A stretch of 64,000 nucleotides of DNA from Paenibacillus sp. DMB5 (GTDB lineage Bacteria > Bacillota > Bacilli > Paenibacillales > Paenibacillaceae). The translations under genes were made by a program, and so were the position numbers. This document shows positions 44,770 to 52,524 of the stretch, in pieces. Location of the stretch: NCBI RefSeq assembly GCF_001517085.1, contig NZ_LRAC01000141.1, positions 1-64,000 of the forward strand, written 5' to 3'. Each line of letters starts with the position of its first letter. Position 1 is the stretch's first letter. The notes under the pieces are model-generated. The model worked only from the letters and a program-made list of their open reading frames with translations, ran no database searches and was not told the DNA's origin.

Positions 44770-45462
44770 TTATCTGTAAGCAGCTGTGCTCACACGTGCG
44801 CTTGGTCCCATAGTGGAAGAAATAGCGATGCCTTTAAGGTATACACCTTTAGCAGCAGCTGGTTTCGCCCGGTTCAAAGCGTCGATAAGAGCTTTAAGAT
44901 TCTCGTTCAGTTGTTCAGGAGCAAAGGACACTTTGCCGATAGGCGCGTGAATTTGACCTGCTTTATCGAGACGGTATTCGATTTTACCGGCTTTGATTTC
45001 TTGCACAGCCTTGGTAACGTCGAAAGTAACAGTGCCGGCTTTAGGGTTAGGCATGAGGCCTTTACCACCGAGCAGACGACCCAGTTTACCGACTTCACTC
45101 ATCATATCAGGTGTAGCTACGCAGACATCGAATTCAAACCAGCCCTGTTGGATTTTGTTGATCATATCCTGATCGCCAACATAATCCGCGCCAGCAGCTT
45201 CCGCTTCCTTCGCTTTTTCACCTTTTGCAAATACAAGCACGCGTTGTGTTTTACCAGTGCCGTGTGGCAGGACAACAACACCACGAACTGCTTGGTCTTG
45301 TTTACGAGGGTCTACACCCAGACGAACTGCTGCTTCAACGGTTTCGTCGAATTTGGCAGTTGCCGCCTTTTTCACAAGCTCTACAGCTTCTGAAGGCTCG
45401 TAAGTTGCTTCGCTGTTGATCAGCTTAGCAGATTCCAGGTATTTCTTACCATGTTTAGCCAT
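44770..45462 (-). CDS. rplA: 50S ribosomal protein uL1
   Basis: L1-stalk protein of 230 residues, with start MAKHGKKYLESAKL, the GTGKTQRV segment and the GKGLMPNPKAGTV core. The ATG at 45462 follows AAGGAGGA by 9 bases; an in-frame extension upstream is rejected. Confidence 0.97.
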   Translation of the reverse strand: MAKHGKKYLESAKLINSEATYEPSEAVELVKKAATAKFDETVEAAVRLGVDPRKQDQAVRGVVVLPHGTGKTQRVLVFAKGEKAKEAEAAGADYVGDQDMINKIQQGWFEFDVCVATPDMMSEVGKLGRLLGGKGLMPNPKAGTVTFDVTKAVQEIKAGKIEYRLDKAGQIHAPIGKVSFAPEQLNENLKALIDALNRAKPAAAKGVYLKGIAISSTMGPSARVSTAAYR

Positions 45463-45543
45463 GAAAATGTTCCTCCTTTGTGGTGTTAGCGGAAATTCCT
45501 CCCACATATTGCGGTCATGAATGACCGGTTCATCGAATACATA

Positions 45544-45968
45544 TTAGTCTTCGATTGTGATACCCATAGAACGGGCAGTACCTTCAACCATACGCATTGC
45601 AGCTTCAACAGATGCAGCGTTAAGGTCAGGCATTTTGGTTTCGGCGATTTCACGAACCGCTGCGCGGCCGAGCTTCGCTACTTTTTTCTTGTTTGGTTCA
45701 CCGGATCCTTTTTCTACTTTAGCAGCGATGCGAAGCAGAACGGCAGCCGGAGGAGTTTTAGTGATGAAAGTAAAGGAACGGTCTTCAAACACTGTAATTT
45801 CAACCGGGATGATCAGACAGCCTGGTCAGCAGTACGGGCGTTGAATTCCTTACAGAATGCCATGATGTTGACACCTGCTTGACCCAACGCAGGACCTACT
45901 GGAGGCGCTGGATTCGCTTTCCCTGCAGGAATCTGCAGTTTCACCATTTTAATAACTTTTTTAGCCAT
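45544..45968 (-). CDS. rplK: 50S ribosomal protein uL11, broken by a one-base frameshift
   Basis: Residues 1-50 read normally from the ATG at 45968 (MAKKVIKMVKLQIPAGKANP to ARTADQA), then the frame meets TGA at 45813-45815. The rest, from LIIPVEITVFED to GITIED, is in another frame. Adding one G next to 45818 (GCTGT to GCTGGT) gives DQAGLIIPVE and a normal 141-residue L11, which is the GTPase-centre and thiostrepton-site protein. Probably a sequence error. It lies between nusG and rplA. Confidence 0.93.
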
Positions 45969-46045
45969 GAGTGACACCTCCTTGCAAAAATAGTGGTATT
46001 CGAACGCTTACCGCGTTCTCCCACAAGAAACCCTTGACACTGTTA

Positions 46046-46579
46046 TTATATTTTTTCCACTTGAGTGAAATCCAACTCCAGCGGGGTTTCCCGTCCAAAC
46101 ATGTTGACATGCACTTTGATCTTGCTCTTGTCGGCCAAAATTTCTTCCACGGAGCCCACGAAATTCGCAAAAGGCCCAACCATAATACGTACGGATTCCT
46201 TAATTTCGAAATCAATCTTCGCTTTAGGTTCAACCATGCCCATATGCTTCAGAATTTGTTCAACCTCTTCCGGAAGCAAAGCGGTAGGCTTGGAGCCGGA
46301 ACCTGTCGAACCGACAAATCCGGTAACGCCCGGCGTATTGCGGACAACATACCATGAATCATCAGTCTGAACCATTTCAACCAAAACATAACCGGGGTAA
46401 ACTTTACGCATAACGGTCTTTTTCTTACCGTCCTTGTTTACCAGCTCTTCTTCCATAGGAACAAGAACGCGGAATATTTTGTCTTCCATGCCCATGGACT
46501 CAACGCGTTTTTCCAAATTGGCCTTAACCTTATTCTCATACCCGGAATAGGTATGAACAACATACCATCTTTTTTCCAT
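46046..46579 (-). CDS. nusG: transcription antitermination factor NusG
   Basis: The 177-residue protein has an N-terminal NGN domain (RWYVVHTYSGYENKVKANLE) that binds RNA polymerase and a C-terminal KOW domain (GPFANFVGSVEEI). It lies between secE and rplK as usual. Confidence 0.97.
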   Translation of the reverse strand: MEKRWYVVHTYSGYENKVKANLEKRVESMGMEDKIFRVLVPMEEELVNKDGKKKTVMRKVYPGYVLVEMVQTDDSWYVVRNTPGVTGFVGSTGSGSKPTALLPEEVEQILKHMGMVEPKAKIDFEIKESVRIMVGPFANFVGSVEEILADKSKIKVHVNMFGRETPLELDFTQVEKI

Positions 46580-46600
46580 ACCAAGCCACCTTGGACCTCT

Positions 46601-46792
46601 CTAAATAATCGCTTCAATTACAGCGGAAATAATGATGTCCAGAACCCAGAAGTAAACAGCGATAACTACAATTGTACCGAGAACGATCATTGTATAGTTC
46701 TTCAGCTCTTTACGGCTAGGCCAGCGAACTTTTTTGAGTTCACTCCAGCTCTCAGTGAAAAAGGAAAACAGAGACTTGAAACTACGTTTCAC
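46601..46792 (-). CDS. secE: Sec translocase subunit SecE
   Basis: Single-span short SecE of 63 residues: an amphipathic helix (about 12-30, with ELKKVRWPSRKEL) followed by one membrane segment (about 35-58). The start is GTG with GGAGGTG 8 bases upstream. It partners SecY (15868-17166). Confidence 0.95.
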   Translation of the reverse strand: MKRSFKSLFSFFTESWSELKKVRWPSRKELKNYTMIVLGTIVVIAVYFWVLDIIISAVIEAII

Positions 46793-46812
46793 GCCGACTA
46801 CACCTCCAAAGA

Positions 46813-46962
46813 CTATCTGGTTTCGCGATGAGGAGTTTGCTCGTTACAGAACTTGCAAAATTTCTTCATCTCCAAGCGGTCGGGGTGATTTCGCTTGTTT
46901 TTGGTTGTCGCATAGTTTCTTTGTTTGCAACTTGTACAAGCCAAAGTGATAATTACCCGCAT
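46813..46962 (-). CDS. rpmG: 50S ribosomal protein bL33, zinc form
   Basis: The 49-residue protein has a zinc ribbon of two C-x2-C pairs (CTSC at 9-12, CKFC at 36-39), so it is the zinc-dependent paralogue. GGGAGGTG precedes the ATG. First gene of rpmG-secE-nusG. A perfect 20-base palindrome lies in its leader (46986-47005). Confidence 0.95.
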   Translation of the reverse strand: MRVIITLACTSCKQRNYATTKNKRNHPDRLEMKKFCKFCNEQTPHRETR

Positions 46963-46985
46963 GATGTGCACCTCCCGAAGACGTA

Positions 46986-47005
46986 CTTCTAATTTAAATT
47001 AGAAG
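46986..47005. other. 20-base perfect palindrome in the rpmG leader
   Basis: CTTCTAATTT followed by its exact reverse complement, 24 bases before rpmG and downstream of the predicted start. It could be a hairpin or a protein site; it does not match the Zur box I recall. Confidence 0.5.
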
Positions 47006-47056
47006 ACGCAAATATTGATCCTAAAAAAAACCCGCGAATTTAGGCCTACCTAAAAC

Positions 47057-47086
47057 ACTTTAGCATAATGTCAACGTCTGTGTCAA
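47057..47086 (-). promoter_or_regulatory. SigA promoter of rpmG-secE-nusG
   Basis: TTGACA, 18 bases, TAAAGT with a TGn extension on the minus strand. Confidence 0.65.
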
Positions 47087-47281
47087 CGAAAGAATTGCCC
47101 TATCGCGCTGGGTAATTCCGGGTTTGTAGTCGTGTGCCGCATGTAGTCCTTGCTCTGCCTTTTTCCCGCTGAACACGGTTATTCCCTATCATTATGGAGC
47201 ATTCCGACTTTGTGTAAACCTGTTCCAACCGCAAGCGTCCAAATTCTCATCTATTCCTGATACAGAAGCCAGCACAACACT

Positions 47282-47309
47282 AAAAAAAGACTCGATGTCC
47301 GAGCCTTTC
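47282..47309 (-). terminator. terminator after sigH
   Basis: Minus-strand stem AGGCTCG / CGAGTCT with a five-base loop, followed by TTTTTT. Confidence 0.8.
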
Positions 47310-47324
47310 ATTAACATTATATCA

Positions 47325-47969
47325 TTAATTGTCACGCACTTCCAGATATCTTTCCAATTTACGTTTGACCCGCTGCAATGCGTTGTCGATCGACTTCACA
47401 TGCCGCTTCAGATCCTCGGCAATTTCCTGATAGGAACGCCCGTCCAGATAAAGCATGAGCACCTTGCGTTCAAGGTCGCTTAAAATCTCCGCCATCTTAT
47501 CTTCCAGTCCAATGAACTCCTCCTGGTTAATAATCAGCTCTTCCGGATCCAGCACCTGGGTGCCGCAGATCACATCCATCAGTGTCCGGTCGGAGTCCTC
47601 ATCGTAGATGGGCTTGTCCAAAGATACATAGGAATTAAGCGGAATATGCTTCTGGCGGGTAGCCGTCTTAATCGCGGTAATGATCTGGCGGGTAATGCAA
47701 AGCTCGGCAAACGCCTTGAATGAAGAAAGCTTGTCGCCCTTGAAGTCACGGATTGCCTTATACAGGCCAATCATGCCTTCCTGCACGATATCCTCCCGGT
47801 CAGCCCCGATTAAAAAATAGGATCGGGCCTTAGCGCGTACGAAATTACGGTACTTGTTAATTAAGTGTTCCAATGCGCCGCTGTCGCCACTACGGAAGAT
47901 CTCGACAATCTCTTCATCACTTATGAAATCATACTCAGAAAGCATTATTTCCTTGAGGTCGACACTCAC
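47325..47969 (-). CDS. sigH: RNA polymerase sigma-H factor
   Basis: Transition-state sigma factor that starts sporulation gene expression. The 214 residues include region 2 (NKYRNFVRAKARSYFLIGAD, DIVQEGMIGLYKAIRDF) and region 4 (DGRSYQEIAEDLKRHVKSID), nearly identical to B. subtilis SigH. The start is taken as GTG at 47969, with GGGGGGAT just upstream. A SigA-like promoter precedes it. Confidence 0.96.
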   Translation of the reverse strand: MSVDLKEIMLSEYDFISDEEIVEIFRSGDSGALEHLINKYRNFVRAKARSYFLIGADREDIVQEGMIGLYKAIRDFKGDKLSSFKAFAELCITRQIITAIKTATRQKHIPLNSYVSLDKPIYDEDSDRTLMDVICGTQVLDPEELIINQEEFIGLEDKMAEILSDLERKVLMLYLDGRSYQEIAEDLKRHVKSIDNALQRVKRKLERYLEVRDN

Positions 47970-48027
47970 CAAGAATCCCCCCGGCTGCAACGCAAGACAC
48001 ATCGTTACTTAGCTAAAATATAGGAAC

Positions 48028-48057
48028 AGTATATATTATGTTACCTTACAACGTCAA
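48028..48057 (-). promoter_or_regulatory. candidate SigA promoter of sigH
   Basis: TTGACG, 18 bases, TATACT on the minus strand, about 60 bases before the sigH start codon. Confidence 0.55.
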
Positions 48058-48125
48058 CCGGATATTGTCCAAAAACAATCTTCAATAACATTTAATGGCA
48101 TTTTGTTCAGGGCGCTTCAGCCAAT

Positions 48126-48647
48126 TCATTGCCGGCGCCAGTCTTCAAGACGTTTTCGCGTATCCGGCGGCAGCTTTTCTTCCAGTGAGTGCCGTTTGGA
48201 ACTGATGCTTTCTGGTTCTATCGCCTTTTTGACGAGCTTCTGATTCTCTTCAATTTCCACCTTCAGCTCACGGGCGGAGACACGCAGAGCCCCTTGGGCA
48301 AAAATGACATGCTGTTCCACAAAATCGCTGGTTGCCACATATATCTGCCGGCGCCGGTGAGTGTATTCCCCCACCAGTCGCTCGATGCATTCGTCCGCTG
48401 TCTCTTTTTCCTTAGTGAAGACCACCTGTACCTTCCCCTGTACAAAAGAACGCCCGAGTCCCGGAACACGGTAAGCATCGAACACGGCGATAACGCGCCG
48501 CCCGGTGAATGCCTGATAATCGGCCAGCATATCCAGCAGCCGGTCACGCGCCTCCTGCATGCCGGTCAGCGAGAGTGCCGCGAGTTCCGGCCAGCCGCCT
48601 ATCATGTTGTATCCATCCACCAGCAGCACATCGCGCCAGTCAGCCAT
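48126..48647 (-). CDS. rae1: ribosome-dependent mRNA endonuclease Rae1 (YacP)
   Basis: NYN/PIN-like nuclease of 173 residues, which in B. subtilis cleaves mRNA in the ribosomal A site. The acidic-site motif LLVDGYNMIGGWPEL is at 8-22, with a second conserved region VIAVFDAYRVPG and a third TADECIERLV. The C-terminal third is charged. It starts two bases after the rlmB stop. Confidence 0.9.
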   Translation of the reverse strand: MADWRDVLLVDGYNMIGGWPELAALSLTGMQEARDRLLDMLADYQAFTGRRVIAVFDAYRVPGLGRSFVQGKVQVVFTKEKETADECIERLVGEYTHRRRQIYVATSDFVEQHVIFAQGALRVSARELKVEIEENQKLVKKAIEPESISSKRHSLEEKLPPDTRKRLEDWRRQ

Positions 48648-48649
48648 AG

Positions 48650-49411
48650 CTATCCCTGCTGATGCCGGCGGCGCAGCACCTCATACATAATAACGCCGGC
48701 AGCAACGGATGCGTTAAGGGAATTGATTTTGCCGGCCATTGGAAGCTTAAGCAGCACATCACATTTTTCGCGGATCAGCCGGCCCATGCCTTTATTTTCA
48801 TTGCCGATTACGACTGCAACCGGTCCGGTAAAAATATCAGATTCATACAGATTCTGATCCGTAGCGACGTCCGTGCCTACTACCCAGACGCCCAGCTCCT
48901 TCAACCGGTCAATAGTCTGTCCGAGATTGGTAACCCGGGCAACAGGAACGTACTCTACTGCACCTGCTGATGTTTTGGAGACTGTCGCTGTAATCTGCGC
49001 AGAGCGGCGCTTCGGAACAATTACACCATGCACCCCGGTGCAGTCCGCCGTACGCAGGATGGAGCCCAGATTATGCGGGTCTTCAATTTCATCGAGCAGA
49101 ATCAGAAACGGCGGTTCTCCCTTAGCTTCGGCCGCTGCCAGAATATCAGACACCTCGGTATAGGCAAAAGGTGCCGCCTGCGCTACTACCCCCTGATGCT
49201 GCACTCCGGGCGCAAGCTGATCCAGCTTCCTTTTATCGACATGCTGGATTACGATGCCTGCCTTGCGTGCTTCGGCAATAATAGGCGCCGTTAAATGCTT
49301 CTGCGCCGTTTCAGCGACCCAGATTTTGTTCAGTGTACGGCCGGCGCGGAGCGCTTCAAGCACTGAATGCTTGCCGGCCAGTATTTCCTCTTCCGTCCTT
49401 AGTTCTTCCAT
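48650..49411 (-). CDS. rlmB: 23S rRNA 2'-O-methyltransferase RlmB family
   Basis: SPOUT-class TrmH/RlmB methyltransferase of 253 residues, targeting (by homology) guanosine 2251 of 23S rRNA. An N-terminal L30e-like substrate-binding domain (about 8-80) is followed by the knotted domain with GNENKGMGRL and LPMAGKINSLNASVAAG. It lies between mrnC and rae1 as in Bacillus. Confidence 0.94.
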   Translation of the reverse strand: MEELRTEEEILAGKHSVLEALRAGRTLNKIWVAETAQKHLTAPIIAEARKAGIVIQHVDKRKLDQLAPGVQHQGVVAQAAPFAYTEVSDILAAAEAKGEPPFLILLDEIEDPHNLGSILRTADCTGVHGVIVPKRRSAQITATVSKTSAGAVEYVPVARVTNLGQTIDRLKELGVWVVGTDVATDQNLYESDIFTGPVAVVIGNENKGMGRLIREKCDVLLKLPMAGKINSLNASVAAGVIMYEVLRRRHQQG

Positions 49412-49445
49412 GTTGTTGCCTCCTGTTTTATAGCTGTAAACGGCC

Positions 49446-49883
49446 TCACTTAGACCGGTTCATCATATACTGGATACTGCTGTGGACCAGCTCCTGAATC
49501 CTCGCCTGCTGTCCCGTGTAATACAGATGTCCGATCAGACACTCAAATGCCGTGGCATGACGGTATTCAAGCACATCGGCATTTTTGGGAATCGTGCCTG
49601 ATTTGGCATTGCGCCCCTGGCGGGCCACATCCTTCTCCTCATCGGTCAGCTGCGGTTCCAGATAAGCCAGAATAGTGCTCTGCGCTTTGGCAGAGACGAG
49701 TCCGGTGGCTGTCCGGTGCAGATGATTAGGCCGCAGATTCGGCAGCGAGATCAGATACTGTCTTACCGCAACCTCATAGATGGCATCCCCGGCATAGGCC
49801 AGCACGATTGGCGAGAGCAGCCGGGCCGGCTGTGAAGGCTCGTACGGGAACCAGGCCCGATCTAGATTAAACCCGCTGCTCAT
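49446..49883 (-). CDS. mrnC: Mini-ribonuclease III
   Basis: RNase III domain without a double-stranded RNA-binding domain; it matures 23S rRNA ends in Bacillus. The 145 residues include the catalytic signature LAYAGDAIYEVAVRQYL and the second acidic motif EYRHATAFECLIGHLY. Its ATG overlaps the cysS stop (ATGA), indicating coupling. Confidence 0.95.
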   Translation of the reverse strand: MSSGFNLDRAWFPYEPSQPARLLSPIVLAYAGDAIYEVAVRQYLISLPNLRPNHLHRTATGLVSAKAQSTILAYLEPQLTDEEKDVARQGRNAKSGTIPKNADVLEYRHATAFECLIGHLYYTGQQARIQELVHSSIQYMMNRSK

Positions 49884-51286
49884 TTGCGCCGCCACCGCAT
49901 TCCCTGCGGAGTATCCTCCAGCAGAATACCGAGGCTGTTCAGCTCATCACGGATCTCATCGGACCGGCTCCAGTTCTTGTTCTTGCGCGCTTCCGCCCGT
50001 TCAGCAATCAGGCGTTCAACCTCTTCACTTGCCACCTCAGCCTCAAGCTCAGGAGTCAGGTTTAATACAGCATTCATTTCAGCGTAGGTCTTCAGCAGCG
50101 CTGCGAGATCCGCAGCCGCAGCATCCGTCTTGGCCAGCGTTTGATTCGCCAGGCTCACCCAGTCAAACACGGCGGTGATGGCATCCGGCGTATTGAAATC
50201 ATCCTGCATTTTCGCATGAAAACTGCCGGTGATTGCGGCCAGCCGCTCGGTAACCGCAGCGCTCGCTTCACCCTCAGCCCCTTCAGGAGCCAGTTCAAGC
50301 CGGTGTTTCACATTGCTCTCAGCAAGCGCAATCCGTTCCACGCTCTTCTCGGCGGACTGCAATGCTTCCTCCGTAAAGTTCAGCTGATTGCGGTAATGGC
50401 TGGAGAGCATGAAATACCGGATAGTCCCTGCCTTAAAGCGGGCGCGGATATCCTTTACAAGCAGGCCGTTACCCAGAGATTTCGACATTTTCTCGTCACC
50501 GATGTTCAGAAACGCGTTGTGCATCCAATAATTCGACAGCGGCTCACCCGTCAGCGCTTCGGTCTGTGCGCATTCGCATTCATGGTGCGGGAATTTCAGA
50601 TCCTCTCCGCCGCCATGGATGTCGATAGTTTTGCCTAAATATTCGCGAACCATCGCAGAGCACTCAATGTGCCAGCCGGGACGTCCTTCTCCCCATGGAC
50701 TTGACCAGTGCACCTCGCCCGGTTTGGCCGCCTTCCAGAGCACAAAATCCTCCTGGTTTTCCTTGCGGGGATCTACCTCGACGCGGATACCGAAGCGCAG
50801 CTCCTCCAGGTTCTGGCGGGACAGCTTCCCGTAATCGGCAAATTTGCCGGTACGGTAATATACATCCCCGCCGTTCTCATAGGCGTAGCCCTTTTCTTCA
50901 AGCTCCTTGATAAACTCAATAATCTTATCCATGCTCTCCGTAACCCGCGGATTCATGGTCGCCGGCTTCACGCCAAGTCCGGCCAGATCCTCCTGATAAG
51001 CCGCAATGAACATGTCCGCAACCTCGGCTACAGTGATGTTCATCTCTTCCGCTTTACGGATCATTTTGTCATCCACATCAGTGAAGTTGGTCAGATAACG
51101 CACTTCATTGCCGAGTGATTCCAGATAGTTGCGCACCATATCAAAAACGATAACCGGTCTGGCATTCCCGATGTGCATATAGCCGTAGACTGTAGGTCCG
51201 CATACGTACATCTTCACTTTGCCCGGCTCCTGCGGTACAAACTCTTCTTTACTGCGTGTCATAGTGTTGTAGATTTGCAAAGCCAT
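49880..51286 (-). CDS. cysS: cysteinyl-tRNA synthetase
   Basis: Class I synthetase of 468 residues charging tRNA-Cys. HIGH motif is HIGNAR, KMSKS motif is KMSKSLGN, and the zinc ligands lie in YVCGPTV, the CSAM stretch and the HHECE segment. The ATG at 51286 is preceded by AAAGGA at 12 bases. It is downstream of cysE and under the Cys T-box. Confidence 0.96.
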   Translation of the reverse strand: MALQIYNTMTRSKEEFVPQEPGKVKMYVCGPTVYGYMHIGNARPVIVFDMVRNYLESLGNEVRYLTNFTDVDDKMIRKAEEMNITVAEVADMFIAAYQEDLAGLGVKPATMNPRVTESMDKIIEFIKELEEKGYAYENGGDVYYRTGKFADYGKLSRQNLEELRFGIRVEVDPRKENQEDFVLWKAAKPGEVHWSSPWGEGRPGWHIECSAMVREYLGKTIDIHGGGEDLKFPHHECECAQTEALTGEPLSNYWMHNAFLNIGDEKMSKSLGNGLLVKDIRARFKAGTIRYFMLSSHYRNQLNFTEEALQSAEKSVERIALAESNVKHRLELAPEGAEGEASAAVTERLAAITGSFHAKMQDDFNTPDAITAVFDWVSLANQTLAKTDAAAADLAALLKTYAEMNAVLNLTPELEAEVASEEVERLIAERAEARKNKNWSRSDEIRDELNSLGILLEDTPQGMRWRRK

Positions 51287-51340
51287 TTCTGTTCCCAATC
51301 CTTTCTGTTGTTCCGGGATTTACTTAAACTCCGGCAATCT

Positions 51341-52033
51341 TTAAATTTCATAATCCCCGATATACTGCTGGCTTTCCAGCCTCCGCTGCTCCGCCTTCTG
51401 TTTATCCTCATTACCCATCTGCTCACGCAGCTCCTCAATTTCCTTCTGCAGAAACCGCAGGGAATCAATGAGCGGATCGGGCATTTTGGTATGATCGAGG
51501 CGGTCGGATACCCGTTCCCCGTTGCGTTTGACTACACGTCCAGGATTGCCTACGACTGTACTGTTGTTTGGGACTTCCCGCAGAACGACCGCGTTGGAGC
51601 CTATATTTGAATTATCGCCGATCCGGAAGGATCCCAGTACTTTTGCCCCTGAACCGATAACTACATTGTTGCCGACCGTTGGATGACGTTTGCCCTTTTC
51701 CTTCCCCGTACCGCCAAGGGTTACCCCCTGATAGATGATGACATCATCGCCAATTTCACAGGTTTCACCAATGACAATCCCCATACCGTGGTCAATGAAC
51801 AGCCGGTTACCAATCCGCGCGCCGGGGTGGATCTCCACACCGGTCATGAACCGGCTGAACTGCGAGACAATCCGTGCCAGTGTAAACCACCGGCGGGTAT
51901 ACAGGGAGTGGGCGATCCTGTGCGCCCATATTGCGTGAAGTCCGGCATAAGTAAAAACAACCTCGAATTTGCTCCGCGCCGCGGGATCGTTGTCGAATAC
52001 AGCCCGGATATCCGACTTTATATGCTTAAACAT
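51341..52033 (-). CDS. cysE: serine O-acetyltransferase
   Basis: First committed enzyme of cysteine biosynthesis, 230 residues. The helical N-terminal half is followed by a left-handed beta helix of hexapeptide repeats (about 95-175) with GMGIVIGETCEIGDD. A charged, Gln-rich tail of about 50 residues follows. The ATG at 52033 follows GAGGGG by 7 bases. It lies directly downstream of a tRNA-Cys T-box leader. Confidence 0.95.
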   Translation of the reverse strand: MFKHIKSDIRAVFDNDPAARSKFEVVFTYAGLHAIWAHRIAHSLYTRRWFTLARIVSQFSRFMTGVEIHPGARIGNRLFIDHGMGIVIGETCEIGDDVIIYQGVTLGGTGKEKGKRHPTVGNNVVIGSGAKVLGSFRIGDNSNIGSNAVVLREVPNNSTVVGNPGRVVKRNGERVSDRLDHTKMPDPLIDSLRFLQKEIEELREQMGNEDKQKAEQRRLESQQYIGDYEI

Positions 52034-52151
52034 CACGTTTCCCCTCTTCTTGGCTTCGCCGCCTCCTGTTAACAGGTACGCCTGGCGAAGGTAGTATCAA
52101 CCCGCTTTGTAACCCACCGCTGCAAGGCATGAACTCTCCTTATATTCCGAC

Positions 52152-52188
52152 AAAAAACGCCTCTGCAGCTCAAAGCTGCAGAGGCGTT
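52152..52188 (-). terminator. T-box terminator before cysE
   Basis: Perfect 15-base stem AACGCCTCTGCAGCT / AGCTGCAGAGGCGTT with a three-base loop, followed by a T-run on the minus strand. It is the terminator form of the T-box switch. Confidence 0.92.
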
Positions 52189-52468
52189 AAACCGCGGTTC
52201 CACTCTGCTTGGATCATGTATCAGTGCTCATAGCCGTTCCCGGCCTGCTGCTGATGCTATCCCTCTTGCGTTAATAACGGCAACGTTCCCGGCACAGCCT
52301 AACGCTCCTTTGGTGGAACCGCTCAGCCGCACAGCTCACAGGCGCATGTTCTGCGGAAGACAAGTGAATAACTCCCAGCCACGAAGGAAACAGATCCTCA
52401 GCGGTTATTCTCTCTGGCAATTGTCTTTAAACGCATACTTCTCCTGATCACAGCTATTACAATATGTC
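52152..52468 (-). ncRNA. T-box riboswitch, tRNA-Cys specific, for cysE-cysS
   Basis: The T-box sequence AGAGTGGAACCGCGG (52192-52206) precedes the terminator. Upstream, a Stem I fold pairs CAGG/CCTG, TGCG/CGCA and AAGACAA/TTGTCTT, leaving AGTA on one side of the specifier loop and GAACATGCG on the other. That loop contains TGC (52344-52346), a Cys codon. Uncharged tRNA-Cys would permit cysE-cysS transcription. Confidence 0.9.
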
Positions 52469-52471
52469 TCT

Positions 52472-52500
52472 ATCTTAGCGAAAAGAACCTGGACTGACAA
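52472..52500 (-). promoter_or_regulatory. SigA promoter of cysE-cysS
   Basis: TTGTCA, 17 bases, TAAGAT on the minus strand, between gltX and the T-box. Confidence 0.7.
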
Positions 52501-52524
52501 GGGTTATAAGCGGCCTGCTGCAGC

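Larger units (their letters stand above)
46963..47324 (-). other. rpmG-sigH intergenic region
   Basis: No gene or tRNA was found. It holds the rpmG promoter (47057-47086), an A/T-rich palindrome in the leader and the sigH terminator (47282-47309). The stretch 47095-47280 has nothing I recognise. Confidence 0.6.
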
